Source of the DNA: Paraclostridium ghonii
Lineage (GTDB): Bacteria; Bacillota; Clostridia; Peptostreptococcales; Peptostreptococcaceae
NCBI RefSeq assembly: GCF_030815085.1
Contig: NZ_JAUSWG010000012.1
Reading direction: 5' to 3' (one strand)
DNA: 64,000 nt
A model generated the notes under the pieces. It searched no databases. It saw only the letters and a program-made list of their open reading frames with translations, and was not told the origin of the DNA. The position numbers were made by a program, and so were the translations under genes. Positions 8,865 to 18,015 of the stretch are shown here, one piece after another; position 1 is the first letter of the stretch; every line of letters starts with the position of its first letter.

Positions 8865-9611
8865 TTAGAAATTAACAAGTTCTGTGAAGTCAGCTGGTTG
8901 TAGACTAGCTCCACCAACTAAAGCTCCATCTATATCAGTTTGGTTCATTATTTCAGATACATTAGAAGGTTTTACACTTCCTCCGTATTGTATTCTTACT
9001 TCTTCTGATATTTCTTCTCCGTATAATCCTTTAACTACTTCTCTAACATATGCTATTACATCGTTAGCTTGTTCAGCAGTTGCAGTTTTTCCAGTTCCTA
9101 TAGCCCATATTGGTTCATAAGCTATAACAACTTTTTTCATATCTTGTGCAGTTACATTTTCTAAAGCTTTTTCAGTTTGAACTTTGCAAACATCTTTAGT
9201 TTTATCTGCTTCTCTTTCTTCTAAAGTTTCACCTATACATAATATTGGGTCTATTCCAGCTTCTAAAGCTTTTAATACCTTCTTGTTTACTGTTTCATTA
9301 GTTTCATTGAAGTATTGTCTTCTTTCAGAATGTCCTAATACTACATAATCTATATCTAATTCTTTTAACATAGGTGCAGATATTTCTCCTGTAAAGGCTC
9401 CGTTATCTGCATAGTGCATATTTTGAGCACCTATTTTTATAGGTGTTCCTTTTGTAGCTTCCTTTAAATCTTTTAGTAAAGTGAAAGGAGCACATATAAC
9501 TGCTTCTACATCTGTATTATTTATTTTTCCTTTTATCTCATTAACAAACTCTATAGCTTCTGCTATAGTTTTGTGCATTTTCCAGTTTCCTGCTATTATA
9601 GGTTTTCTCAT
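8865..9611 (-). CDS. tpiA: triosephosphate isomerase
   Basis: Interconverts dihydroxyacetone phosphate and glyceraldehyde 3-phosphate. The 248-residue TIM barrel shows the substrate lysine in GNWKMHK, the catalytic His in VLGHSERR, the catalytic Glu in AYEPIWAIGTGK and the phosphate-binding QYGGSVKPSN. GGAGG lies 9 bases before the ATG at 9611, so this start is preferred over one five codons upstream. It stands between pgk and gpmI in the glycolytic operon. Confidence 0.97.
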   Translation of the reverse strand: MRKPIIAGNWKMHKTIAEAIEFVNEIKGKINNTDVEAVICAPFTLLKDLKEATKGTPIKIGAQNMHYADNGAFTGEISAPMLKELDIDYVVLGHSERRQYFNETNETVNKKVLKALEAGIDPILCIGETLEEREADKTKDVCKVQTEKALENVTAQDMKKVVIAYEPIWAIGTGKTATAEQANDVIAYVREVVKGLYGEEISEEVRIQYGGSVKPSNVSEIMNQTDIDGALVGGASLQPADFTELVNF

Positions 9612-9655
9612 TTTAATTTCCTCCATTACTATAAATTAACTATAGTACTTTTTTA

Positions 9656-9690
9656 CTTACGGTAGATGTGGTAGTTTTATCTACCGTAAG
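9656..9690 (-). other. intercistronic hairpin between pgk and tpiA
   Basis: CTTACGGTAGAT (9656-9667) pairs perfectly with ATCTACCGTAAG (9679-9690). In the transcribed (minus) direction no T run follows, so it does not look like a terminator for these genes; an mRNA-stabilising or processing role is an inference. Confidence 0.6.
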
Positions 9691-9726
9691 CTTTTTATAT
9701 TAAAATTATTGATAAAATTTAAGGCT

Positions 9727-10926
9727 TTATTTATTATCTAGTGCTGATATACCTGGTAATTCTTTACCTTCTAAGAATTCTAGAGAAGCTCCTCCACCAG
9801 TAGAAACGTGAGTCATCTTATCTCCAAATCCTAATTGGTTAACAGCTGCAGCAGAGTCTCCTCCACCTATTACTGTTGTAGCATTTTCTAAAGCTGCCAT
9901 AGTTTTAGCAACAGCTAATGTTCCTTTTGCAAAGTTTTCAAATTCGAAAACTCCCATAGGTCCATTCCATACTATTGTTTTAGAATTATTTACTGTATTT
10001 ACATACTCTTCTATAGTTTTTGGTCCTATATCTAGTCCCATGAATCCTTCTGGTATGTTAGCATCTTCAGTTATAACTGGATAAACATCTGCAAATTTAT
10101 TACTAACAGCATTGTCTATTGGTAATAATAATTTAACACCTTTAGCTTTTGCTTTTTCCATCATTTCTTTAGCATATTCTACCTTTTCTTCTTCAACTAA
10201 AGAAGTTCCTATTTGGTATCCTTGAGCTTTTAAGAATGTGTAAGCCATTCCTCCACCTATTATTAGATTGTCTACTTTTTCTAATAATTCATTTATAACA
10301 GCTATCTTATCAGAAACTTTTGCTCCTCCTAATATAGCAGTGAACGGTCTTACAGGATTAGCTACAGCTTCTCCTAAGAATTTTAATTCTTTTTGTATTA
10401 AGTATCCGCAAACTCTTTCATTTAAGAATTCTCCAGCGCCAACTGTTGAACAGTGAGCTCTATGAGCAGTTCCAAATGCATCATTTACAAATATTTCAGC
10501 TAATGAAGCTAACTCTTTAGAGAAGTTTTCTTCATTTTTAGTTTCTTCTTTTCTATATCTAGTATTTTCTAATAATACTAAATCTCCGTTTTGCATTTTT
10601 TCTATAGCAGCTTTTGCATTTTCTCCTACAACGTTTTCGTCAGCTGCAAATACTACTTCTTTTCCTAACATCTCAGATAATCTTTTAGCTACCGGTGCTA
10701 AAGATAATTCTGGTTTAGCTTCACCTTTTGGCTTTCCTAAGTGAGAGCATAATATAACTTTTGCTCCATTGTCTACTAAATATTTTATAGTAGGCATAGC
10801 TCCATTTAATCTATTTTCATCCGTTATAACTCCATCCTTTAATGGCACGTTGAAGTCACATCTAACTAAAACTTTTTTTCCACACACATTTATATCTTCT
10901 ATTGTTTTTTTATTAAGCATTGACAT
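9727..10926 (-). CDS. pgk: phosphoglycerate kinase
   Basis: Transfers phosphate from 1,3-bisphosphoglycerate to ADP. With 399 residues it has the normal two-lobed length. RCDFNVPL near the N-terminus and HLGKPKG form the substrate basic patch, ILGGAKVSDKI and the C-terminal GGGDSAAAV the nucleotide site. The ATG at 10926 (MSMLNKK) is 8 bases behind GGAG; a longer in-frame start exists but has no ribosome site. It is separated from gap by a terminator-like hairpin, so pgk-tpiA-gpmI may have its own promoter in 10927-11010 or depend on read-through. Confidence 0.96.
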   Translation of the reverse strand: MSMLNKKTIEDINVCGKKVLVRCDFNVPLKDGVITDENRLNGAMPTIKYLVDNGAKVILCSHLGKPKGEAKPELSLAPVAKRLSEMLGKEVVFAADENVVGENAKAAIEKMQNGDLVLLENTRYRKEETKNEENFSKELASLAEIFVNDAFGTAHRAHCSTVGAGEFLNERVCGYLIQKELKFLGEAVANPVRPFTAILGGAKVSDKIAVINELLEKVDNLIIGGGMAYTFLKAQGYQIGTSLVEEEKVEYAKEMMEKAKAKGVKLLLPIDNAVSNKFADVYPVITEDANIPEGFMGLDIGPKTIEEYVNTVNNSKTIVWNGPMGVFEFENFAKGTLAVAKTMAALENATTVIGGGDSAAAVNQLGFGDKMTHVSTGGGASLEFLEGKELPGISALDNK

Positions 10927-11014
10927 GGTCCTATCTCCTCTAAAAAAAATATTTTCCATAATTTAATATTCCATATTTATATATTTTTGTCTACAAATGT
11001 TTATCATGTTTATT

Positions 11015-11061
11015 AAAAAAGTCCAGAGCCCGTAGTATCAAACTACAAACCCGGACTTTTG
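11015..11061 (-). terminator. gap terminator / attenuator
   Basis: A long stem (AAAGTCC...GTAGT with ACTAC...GGACTTT, G-U pairs between) followed on the minus strand by six T. It lies between gap and pgk and would uncouple their expression levels. Confidence 0.85.
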
Positions 11062-11087
11062 TAAAGCCTGTTTACTTTTATTAAGAA

Positions 11088-12095
11088 TTACTTAGCTAAG
11101 TTTGCAAAGTATCCTAAAGTTCTTATTAATTGAGAAGTGTAAGACATTTCATTGTCATACCAAGAAACAACTTTAACTAATTGCTCTCCGTTTACTTCCA
11201 TAACTTTTGTTTGAGTTGCATCGAATAATGATCCGAAGTCTATTCCTACTATATCTGAAGATACTAATGGCTCTTCAGTATATCCGAAAGATTCATTAGA
11301 AGCAGCTTGCATTGCAGCGTTTATTTCTTCTACAGTTGCTTTTTTATCTAATGTACAAACTAATTCAGTTAAAGAACCAGTTATAACTGGAACTCTTTGA
11401 GCTCCTCCGTCTAATTTACCTTTTAATGCTGGTATAACTAAACCTATAGCTTTTGCAGCTCCTGTAGTGTTAGGAACTATGTTAGAAGCAGCAGCTCTAG
11501 CTCTTCTTAAGTCTCCTTTAGCATGAGGACCATCTAAAGTATTTTGGTCATTAGTGTATGCATGTATTGTAGTCATGAATCCTTTTTGTAATCCGAATTT
11601 ATCATTTAAAGTTTTAGCCATTGGTGCTAAACAGTTAGTTGTACAAGAAGCCCCTGATATAACTGTTTCGCTTCCGTCTAATATGTCATGGTTAACGTTG
11701 AATACTACTGTTTTTAAGTCTCCTGTTGCAGGTGCTGATATAACAACTTTCTTAGCTCCAGCTTCTAAGTGAAGACCAGCTTTTTCTTGAGAAGTGAAGA
11801 ATCCAGTACATTCTAATACTATATCAACATTTAATTCTTTCCAAGGTAAGTCTGCAGGGTTTCTTTCTGCAGTAACTTGTATTTCTTGTCCGTTAACTAC
11901 GAAAGCTCCTTCTTTAACTTCTATCTCACCATTGAATCTTCCTTGAGCTGAATCATATTTGAATAAGTGAGCTAATGTCTTAGCGTCTGTTAAGTCATTT
12001 ATTGCTACTACTTCAAATTTATCTGTTTGCTCCATTAACTTTCTTAAAGCTAATCTACCTATTCTTCCAAATCCATTAATTGCTACTTTAACCAT
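11088..12095 (-). CDS. gap: glyceraldehyde-3-phosphate dehydrogenase
   Basis: NAD-dependent oxidation and phosphorylation of glyceraldehyde 3-phosphate. The 335 residues are typical. INGFGRIGRLALRK is the Rossmann NAD site, SGASCTTNCLAP near 150 carries the catalytic Cys, the conserved His sits in the TIHAYTNDQ region, and WYDNEMSYTSQL closes the protein. It follows cggR by 60 bp in the same direction, the classical cggR-gap arrangement. Confidence 0.97.
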   Translation of the reverse strand: MVKVAINGFGRIGRLALRKLMEQTDKFEVVAINDLTDAKTLAHLFKYDSAQGRFNGEIEVKEGAFVVNGQEIQVTAERNPADLPWKELNVDIVLECTGFFTSQEKAGLHLEAGAKKVVISAPATGDLKTVVFNVNHDILDGSETVISGASCTTNCLAPMAKTLNDKFGLQKGFMTTIHAYTNDQNTLDGPHAKGDLRRARAAASNIVPNTTGAAKAIGLVIPALKGKLDGGAQRVPVITGSLTELVCTLDKKATVEEINAAMQAASNESFGYTEEPLVSSDIVGIDFGSLFDATQTKVMEVNGEQLVKVVSWYDNEMSYTSQLIRTLGYFANLAK

Positions 12096-12155
12096 TATGT
12101 TTGCCTCCCTAAAATAAATGTGTGTATATTTTACCTAGCTTTAGCTAGTTATTAA

Positions 12156-13178
12156 CTAATTTAATTCTAATATTTTATAAGCACTTTCTTCATCTGTAAT
12201 TATGACCATATTATCATTTAACTTTGATATTGCAGTAACTGCTTCTGCTTTGCTTGCTCCTGCAAATATTGCTATGTTATTTTTTACAGATTTAAATGTT
12301 TCTAGTTTTATTCCTACAGTATTTAACTCATATACTATTTCACCATTTTTATTAAAATAATATCCAAAAGCTTCTCCTACAGCTCCTTTAGATAAAATTT
12401 CTTCTACTTGTGATTTTGGAAGTTTTCTTCTAGTAGCCATTTCATCGGCTCTTCCAATTCCAAATACAAGTATATCTGTCTTTAAAACATAACTTAGAGT
12501 TTTGTTTATTTCTGGTTCTAAACTAAGTGTTTTCATTGCTTCTACACCTAGTTCATCAGGTACATGAAGTAGTTTGTAATGTGCTCCTAATTTTTTACCC
12601 AATATAGCTACTATATTATTTGATTGAGTTTCTACATCTTTTCCGACTCCTCCTCTAGCAGGAACTATAGTCGTTTGATTGTATTTTTTGTCGATTTTTA
12701 AGCTGTTAGCAAACTCTCGCATAGTACTTCCACCAGTTATTGATACAATACTTTTATCTTTTAATATACTTAGGAAGTATTCAGCTCCTTGTTTTGCTAT
12801 ATCTTTTAACAAGCTTTCATTTTTTTCAAAATTACCAGGAACTACTATAACTTTTTTAATTCCTAGTTTATCTCTAACTCTATTTTGTAGCTGTGAAAGA
12901 CCCATGACATCATTCATAATATCTTTAAGTTGATCTAAAAGTTCTAACCCTTCTTCTGTCACTGTCATACCTGATACAGCTACATTTATTAGGTTTTGTT
13001 CTTTTAAAACTTCCGTTTCAGATCTTACTATTCTTTCGCTAATATCTAGCATATTTGATAACGTACGTCTTCCTATTGGTTCACTTAAAGATATCTGTCT
13101 TAAAATTGAATATCTTCGTTCCATAATCTCTACCACCTGTGGAATTAATTTCTTTTGTATATTAATTAAGTCATTCAT
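12156..13178 (-). CDS. cggR: central glycolytic genes regulator CggR
   Basis: SorC/DeoR-type repressor of 340 residues. A winged helix-turn-helix (about residues 25-75, IGRRTLSNMLDISERIVRSE) precedes a sugar-phosphate-binding domain with VSITGGSTMREFANSL near 147 and VFGIGRADEMA near 240. Known CggR proteins repress gap and following glycolytic genes and are released by fructose 1,6-bisphosphate. A matching operator lies just upstream at 13212-13247, so the gene is autoregulated together with gap. Confidence 0.95.
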   Translation of the reverse strand: MNDLINIQKKLIPQVVEIMERRYSILRQISLSEPIGRRTLSNMLDISERIVRSETEVLKEQNLINVAVSGMTVTEEGLELLDQLKDIMNDVMGLSQLQNRVRDKLGIKKVIVVPGNFEKNESLLKDIAKQGAEYFLSILKDKSIVSITGGSTMREFANSLKIDKKYNQTTIVPARGGVGKDVETQSNNIVAILGKKLGAHYKLLHVPDELGVEAMKTLSLEPEINKTLSYVLKTDILVFGIGRADEMATRRKLPKSQVEEILSKGAVGEAFGYYFNKNGEIVYELNTVGIKLETFKSVKNNIAIFAGASKAEAVTAISKLNDNMVIITDEESAYKILELN

Positions 13179-13211
13179 TAAAATTTACTCCTTCAATATC
13201 AATTCTTTCTC

Positions 13212-13247
13212 GGGACATTTGATGTCCCCTATTCAGTTTTTAGTCCC
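13212..13247 (-). promoter_or_regulatory. CggR operator
   Basis: GGGACATTTGATGTCCC (13212-13228) is a perfect 6-bp-arm palindrome. A further GGGAC half site (plus-strand GTCCC, 13243-13247) lies about two helical turns away. This resembles the known CggR arrangement of two GGGAC...TGTC boxes. It sits directly downstream of the cggR -10 box. Confidence 0.8.
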
Positions 13248-13260
13248 ACAAGCTAATTCT

Positions 13261-13289
13261 ATTTTATAAGAAATTCTTATTAATTTCAA
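13261..13289 (-). promoter_or_regulatory. cggR-gap promoter
   Basis: Minus-strand -35 TTGAAA (13284-13289), 17-bp spacer, -10 TAAAAT (13261-13266). The CggR operator covers the start region, consistent with block of elongation or initiation. Confidence 0.65.
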
Positions 13290-13321
13290 TAGTTTTTAAA
13301 ATTTTTTTATATTTAATTATT

Positions 13322-14659
13322 TTAATACTCTTTTCTTTTGCTAGATGAAGGTATTTTTAACGCTTCTCTATACTTGGCTACAGTACGTCTAGCTACTGAA
13401 ATTCCACTTTCTTTTAAAATCTTAGATAGTTGCTCGTCACTTAACGGTTTCTTCTTATTTTCAGACTTTATTGTTTCCTTTATTATTTTTTTTATGCTTG
13501 TACTAGATGCCATTTCATCGCTTTGAGTTTCAATTGCACTACTAAAAAAGTATTTAAATTCGTAAACTCCAAATGGAGTTAACATATATTTTCCATTTAC
13601 TCCTCTACTTACTGTCGATTCGTGGCACTCAATTACATGAGCTATGTCTTTTAATTTTAGTGGTTTTATAAACTGTGGTCCTTTATTAAAAAATTCTTCT
13701 TGGCAAGAAACTATTGTCTCTGCAATTTTAAGAATTGTATGGTTTCTACTTTGTATATTTTTTACTAAGTTAGTTGCAGAATTTAATTTGGATTTTATAA
13801 ATTCTTTAGCATCATTATCTGATGAGCTATTTTTAAGTATTTCTCTGTAAAAATTATTAATTCTTAACATATAAGCATCTTTTTCATTTGTATAAACTAC
13901 AAATTCATTATCAATTTTTTCAACTATGACATCAGGTTGCACGTATACCGTTTTCTCACTACAACATAACCTTCCTGGTCTAGGATCTAATGACTTGATT
14001 TTATGAACTAAATTCACACATCTTTGCATTGGAATTTTATGTTTTTTGCTTATTTCTTTAACTTTATTTAAAGCTATTAAATCTAAATCTTCGTTTATTA
14101 TATTTATTAAATCCTGGTCATAATCACCTAGATTTTTAATTTGTATAGTTAAACATTCAGCTAAATTTCTTGCCCCAACACCTATAGGATCTAACTGTTG
14201 AACTTTTTTTAAACAATCCAAAAACGTAGACTCTTCTATATTTAACTCATTTATCATTAATTTTTCTGAAGATCTTAGATATCCATCTTCATCTAAACTA
14301 TCAATTATGTAATTACAAACTTCTTTTTCTATATCATTAATCTTATATAATCCTATTTGAAGGCTTAAGTGTTCATATAAATTAATATCTTCTCTTATTA
14401 TATTTTCTAGATTTAAATCATTGTCTGGATTATAGTTTGATTCTCTTTTATATCCATTATCCATACTTTTTACATAAGCTTCCCAATTTACTTCTTCTTT
14501 TCGTTCTATATCTAATAAGGGATTTTCTTCTGACTCTTTTCTTATTTCTTCTTCTAATTCAGCTTTACTCATATTAAGTATTGATAATGACTGTTTTAAC
14601 TGTGTAGTCATAACCAGTTTTTGAGATTGAGTTAATTCTAGCCTATTGTTAAAGTTCAA
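13322..14659 (-). CDS. rpoN: RNA polymerase sigma-54 factor
   Basis: Alternative sigma factor that needs an AAA+ activator to open -24/-12 promoters. The 445 residues show region I (LTQSQKLVMTTQLKQSLSIL, residues about 8-50, Q/L-rich), the core-binding domain and a helix-turn-helix near 330-380 (LKDIAHVIECHESTVSRGV). The RpoN box ARRTVAKYRE is near the C-terminus. Translation appears to start at TTG (14659) with GAGGTG 7 bases upstream. The same window encodes two sigma-54 activators (20108-21883, 31477-33240) and two matching promoters, so its local regulon is visible. It is called sigL in some Firmicutes. Confidence 0.96.
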   Translation of the reverse strand: MNFNNRLELTQSQKLVMTTQLKQSLSILNMSKAELEEEIRKESEENPLLDIERKEEVNWEAYVKSMDNGYKRESNYNPDNDLNLENIIREDINLYEHLSLQIGLYKINDIEKEVCNYIIDSLDEDGYLRSSEKLMINELNIEESTFLDCLKKVQQLDPIGVGARNLAECLTIQIKNLGDYDQDLINIINEDLDLIALNKVKEISKKHKIPMQRCVNLVHKIKSLDPRPGRLCCSEKTVYVQPDVIVEKIDNEFVVYTNEKDAYMLRINNFYREILKNSSSDNDAKEFIKSKLNSATNLVKNIQSRNHTILKIAETIVSCQEEFFNKGPQFIKPLKLKDIAHVIECHESTVSRGVNGKYMLTPFGVYEFKYFFSSAIETQSDEMASSTSIKKIIKETIKSENKKKPLSDEQLSKILKESGISVARRTVAKYREALKIPSSSKRKEY

Positions 14660-14692
14660 ATTTTTTCACCTCACTTTTTATTTTTTCAATTC

Positions 14693-14754
14693 AAAAAAAC
14701 CCTTCGCATAAATATATTCTACCACTTGGTATGACTGTTATGCAAAAGGGTTTT
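14693..14754 (-). terminator. hslO terminator
   Basis: AAAACCCTT/AAGGGTTTT and GCATAA/TTATGC arms form a stem with a large loop, followed on the minus strand by a T run. It separates hslO from rpoN. Confidence 0.75.
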
Positions 14755-14767
14755 ATTTACCATTTAA

Positions 14768-15649
14768 TTACTTGTTCATTTTATCTATTATAGCCTTTAG
14801 TTCATTTTCATCAAACACATATTTTGAGTTACAGAATTGACAACCTATTTCAGCTTTTTTATCTTCTTCTATTATTTCAGCTAATTGATGTTGTCCTATA
14901 GATATTAAAACTCCCTCAACTCTTTCTTTAGAGCATTCACATTCAAATCCAATATCACACTTATCTAGAATTTGAGGATTTAATCCATCAAGCACTATAT
15001 TAAGTATATCTTCAGGAGTATTTCCATTTTTCAACATATTTGTTATAGAATCTAGATTAGAAACATTAGACTCTAATTTTCCCATAGTTTCTTCATCTGC
15101 ATCCGGCATTAACTGAACTATAAATCCACCTGCATATTCAACTTCTTCTTCTTTTGTCAATACTCCTAATGCTACTACTGACGGAGTTTGTTCTGATACA
15201 GCAAAATAATATGTTAAATCTTGGGCTATTTCTCCACTAACCATAGGATATGATCCGTTATAAGGTTCTCTTAGTCCTAAGTCCTTTGTCACCCTTACCG
15301 TTCCCTCAGATCCAACAGCAGCTGCAACATTTAACTTACCATTTGGGTAATCTTCTACTACAACATTGGGATTATCAACATATCCTTTTACTATACCTTT
15401 TGAATTAGCTGTAGCTAATATACTTCCTATAGGTCCGCCACCTTTTATTATGACCGTTATCTTATCTCCATCATTTTTCATCATAAGACCCATCATAGAT
15501 GTTGCTGTAAGGGTTCTTCCTAAAGCAGCTGTAGCAACTTTAGTTGTTTCATGAAGATCTCTAGCTTTTTCTACCATATTTTTAGTAGTTGCAACAAAAG
15601 CTCTTACCTGCCCATCTCCAGCTGTTGCTCTTATAACATAATCCTTCAT
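14768..15649 (-). CDS. hslO: redox-regulated chaperone Hsp33
   Basis: Cytoplasmic holdase activated by oxidation. It has 293 residues, the usual length. The substrate-binding N-terminal domain starts MKDYVIRATAGDGQVRAF. The C-terminal zinc redox switch is intact: a C-x-C pair in ECECSKERVEG near residue 240 and a C-x-x-C pair in CQFCNSKY near 270. GGAGG lies 9 bases before the ATG at 15649; a start five codons upstream is less likely. It is 34 bp behind the methyltransferase gene and probably cotranscribed. Confidence 0.95.
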   Translation of the reverse strand: MKDYVIRATAGDGQVRAFVATTKNMVEKARDLHETTKVATAALGRTLTATSMMGLMMKNDGDKITVIIKGGGPIGSILATANSKGIVKGYVDNPNVVVEDYPNGKLNVAAAVGSEGTVRVTKDLGLREPYNGSYPMVSGEIAQDLTYYFAVSEQTPSVVALGVLTKEEEVEYAGGFIVQLMPDADEETMGKLESNVSNLDSITNMLKNGNTPEDILNIVLDGLNPQILDKCDIGFECECSKERVEGVLISIGQHQLAEIIEEDKKAEIGCQFCNSKYVFDENELKAIIDKMNK

Positions 15650-15683
15650 AATATTTTCCTCCAATCACGTTAAACTTTATTGT

Positions 15684-16430
15684 CTATTTTTTACAAACGA
15701 AAAATACTCTCTCTGAATTATCATCTGGCTTATCAAATGTAAAGTCTCCATAAACTTTCACATCTTTGAAACCTGATTCTTGAAGCATTTGTAATATTTC
15801 GTCTTCTTTATATGCTCTTTGTTGATGTAGTTCTTCAAACTTATCGTACCTTCCATCTTCACCTTTTATAAAAAATGCTAATTCCATTTCTAATAAGTTT
15901 TCTTCTTCATAAAAGTAATTTTGCCATAAATAAGATACGTCTTCTCTATTTTCGCCATATATATTTGTGCCTAATATATTGGATAGTTTATAATATGAAC
16001 TTATATCAAATATGAATATTCCATTTTCTTTTAATAACTCATGAGTTGTGTTAAAAACATTTTGTAAGTCATCATCATAAGTTATATAATTGAACCCATC
16101 ACAAGCACATAAAACACAATCTAAACCTGTTATTTCAAAATCTAATTCTGCTATGTCTTGTTGTAGTAAAACAAGTTCAATACCTTGTTTTTCTGCTTTT
16201 TCTCTTGCTACCCCTAGCATTTCTGCTGATATATCAATTCCTGCTATATCATACTCTTTCTTTGCTAAAGGAATAGTTATATTACCAGTACCACATGCTA
16301 GTTCTAGTATATTTTTAACTTTTATATTTTCGTTGTCTATTATATCTTCTATATATTTAACCCATTTGCCATAATCAACATCATTCATAAGTTCATCATA
16401 TACAAATGCAAAATCTCTATACTGATCCAT
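15684..16430 (-). CDS. class I SAM-dependent methyltransferase
   Basis: Rossmann-fold methyltransferase of 248 residues; the SAM motif ILELACGTGNITIPLA is near residue 40, followed by AGIDISAEML and the LDCVLCACDGFNYI acidic motif. Length and layout fit small-molecule methyltransferases of the UbiE/YrrT type, but no substrate can be named. Its first 14 bp overlap the end of the spore-protein gene upstream and it is closely followed by hslO, so the three form a tight operon. Confidence 0.88.
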   Translation of the reverse strand: MDQYRDFAFVYDELMNDVDYGKWVKYIEDIIDNENIKVKNILELACGTGNITIPLAKKEYDIAGIDISAEMLGVAREKAEKQGIELVLLQQDIAELDFEITGLDCVLCACDGFNYITYDDDLQNVFNTTHELLKENGIFIFDISSYYKLSNILGTNIYGENREDVSYLWQNYFYEEENLLEMELAFFIKGEDGRYDKFEELHQQRAYKEDEILQMLQESGFKDVKVYGDFTFDKPDDNSERVFFVCKK

Positions 16431-16671
16431 CTTCTTTATTTTCTTCCTTTTCCATTTTTTTCTTCTTTTTTTTACGGGATGTTAGCATACCACCTATACG
16501 CCCTGCTTCTTTAGCAGTTAAACCTCCCCATCCAAGCTCAGAAACTTTACCCATTAAACCAAGTTCTGCTGCTATCTCATATTTCATTATATCATCATCT
16601 GTCAATATTTTCTTTTTCTTAGTGACACTTTTCTCTCTAGGCTTATTTATATCAATATCTTTATAATTCAT
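16417..16671 (-). CDS. small acid-soluble spore protein, alpha/beta type (divergent)
   Basis: DNA-binding spore protein of 84 residues. The core KYEIAAELGL (protease GPR site E-I-A) and LTAKEAGRIGGML match the two conserved alpha/beta SASP helices. It differs from the classical protein at 34533 by a long basic N-terminus and a Lys-rich tail (SRKKKKKKMEKEENKED). A start three codons upstream is possible, but AAGGAG is 8 bases before the ATG at 16671. The gene overlaps the methyltransferase start by 14 bp, unusual for an ssp gene, which normally stands alone. A comparable extra SASP gene exists in Clostridioides difficile near hpt/hslO, from memory of that genome. Confidence 0.85.
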   Translation of the reverse strand: MNYKDIDINKPREKSVTKKKKILTDDDIMKYEIAAELGLMGKVSELGWGGLTAKEAGRIGGMLTSRKKKKKKMEKEENKEDGSV

Positions 16672-16743
16672 AAAAATCACTCCTTCATTTCATATTTTTA
16701 TCATATAAGTAAAATTTATACAAAATTAAGGAGTGATTTAATA

Positions 16744-17862
16744 TTATATCAATGATTTTTTATGTTTTAATAGTTTTATATATATCTCTAATGCATTTCC
16801 TAATATACTCTCATCAAAATTAAAGTTTAAACTATGAAGCCCGTTTACAAATCCTTTATCTTCATTTCTTGCTCCTAGCATAAAAAATAATCCTGGTATG
16901 ACTTGTTGGTAATAAGAAAAGTCCTCAGATATCATTATTGGCTCTAACTTAATAAGATTATCTGTACCTATTGCCTGTTCAAACTCTTCAAATAAAGCTT
17001 CATTATTATTAACAGCTGGATAATCGTCTCTTATTTCTACTTCTATTTTACAGTTGTAAGCTACCTCATATCCTTTTGCTAGTTCTCTAATTCTTTCCTT
17101 TATAGTTTCATATATCTCTGGTTTAAAAGCCCTTATAGTTCCTTCTATTCTAATATTTTCAGCTATTATATTTCTTCTAGTACCCCCATGCATCTTACCT
17201 ATAGTAAGTACTCCATTATCTAACGGGCTTATGTTTCTAGATACTATTGTTTGTAAACTGCTAATAAAACTAGAGGCTAAAACTATTCCATCTATTCCAT
17301 TTTGAGGCATAGCTCCATGCCCACTTTTAGCAATTATATCTATATCTAATTCTCCAACTTGAGCTAAGAAATAATTTGGTCTAGTTCCCACATAGCCTTC
17401 TGGGATTTCTGGGTATATGTGAAGCCCATATATTTCATCTATATTATATTTCTCTACTATACCTGCATTAATTAATGGCTTAGCCCCTCCTGGTCCTTCT
17501 TCTGCTGGTTGGAATATAAATACAATATTATCCATTAAGCTTTCTCTGTGTTCATTTAAATATGTCACTAATCCAAGTAATATACTCATATGCCCATCAT
17601 GTCCACATAGATGCATAGCTTTATCTCCTAATGTAAGAGCATCCATATCAGATCTAAAAGCTATAGTCTTTTTAGGATTTTTCCCTTTTATAATCCCAAC
17701 TACAGCAGTATCTAACATTTCTTCATATTCTACACCTATATTATTTAAATAATCTTTTATATATTTGCTAGTTTTAAACTCTTGATTTCCTATTTCAGCT
17801 AATACATGTAATTCTTTTCTATTATTTTTCATGCATTCTTTTATCTTACATATAGTTTCCAT
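16744..17862 (-). CDS. M20 family metallopeptidase / amidohydrolase
   Basis: Zinc-dependent amidohydrolase of 372 residues in the M20D (IAA-amino acid hydrolase/aminoacylase) group. Metal motifs are LCGHDGHMSILLG near residue 85 and PAEEGPGGAKPL near 117; SGHGAMPQNGIDG near 180 begins the dimerisation domain and EPIMISEDFSYY near 325 gives the last ligand. These enzymes deacylate N-acyl amino acids or cleave small peptides; the substrate is unknown. It stands alone between the spore gene and hpt. Two copies of a 16-bp direct repeat lie upstream. Confidence 0.9.
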   Translation of the reverse strand: METICKIKECMKNNRKELHVLAEIGNQEFKTSKYIKDYLNNIGVEYEEMLDTAVVGIIKGKNPKKTIAFRSDMDALTLGDKAMHLCGHDGHMSILLGLVTYLNEHRESLMDNIVFIFQPAEEGPGGAKPLINAGIVEKYNIDEIYGLHIYPEIPEGYVGTRPNYFLAQVGELDIDIIAKSGHGAMPQNGIDGIVLASSFISSLQTIVSRNISPLDNGVLTIGKMHGGTRRNIIAENIRIEGTIRAFKPEIYETIKERIRELAKGYEVAYNCKIEVEIRDDYPAVNNNEALFEEFEQAIGTDNLIKLEPIMISEDFSYYQQVIPGLFFMLGARNEDKGFVNGLHSLNFNFDESILGNALEIYIKLLKHKKSLI

Positions 17863-17924
17863 ACAAATCTCCTTTTGTCATCAATTTATATGTTTTTATT
17901 ATACCCAATATATATACTATTTGT

Positions 17925-17971
17925 ATTGCTATTAGTGCTTAAGTTGTTCAAAATTATTGTTATTAGTGCTT
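17925..17971 (-). promoter_or_regulatory. direct repeat upstream of the M20 peptidase gene
   Basis: ATTGCTATTAGTGCTT (17925-17940) and ATTGTTATTAGTGCTT (17956-17971) are near-identical, 31 bp or three helical turns apart. A TATAAT -10 lies between them and the gene. They look like sites for a same-face DNA-binding regulator; which one is not known. Confidence 0.5.
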
Positions 17972-17984
17972 TTTTACATAATAA

Positions 17985-18013
17985 AAAAAGATTGGGGAAA
18001 TCCCAATCTTTTT
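17985..18013 (-). terminator. hpt terminator
   Basis: AAAAAGATTGGG and CCCAATCTTTTT arms around a short loop, with A/T runs on both sides. Confidence 0.9.
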
Positions 18014-18015
18014 AA

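Noticed and set aside
9656..9690. Terminator of pgk
   Set aside because: In the transcribed direction no T tract follows the stem, and tpiA continues 45 bp further.
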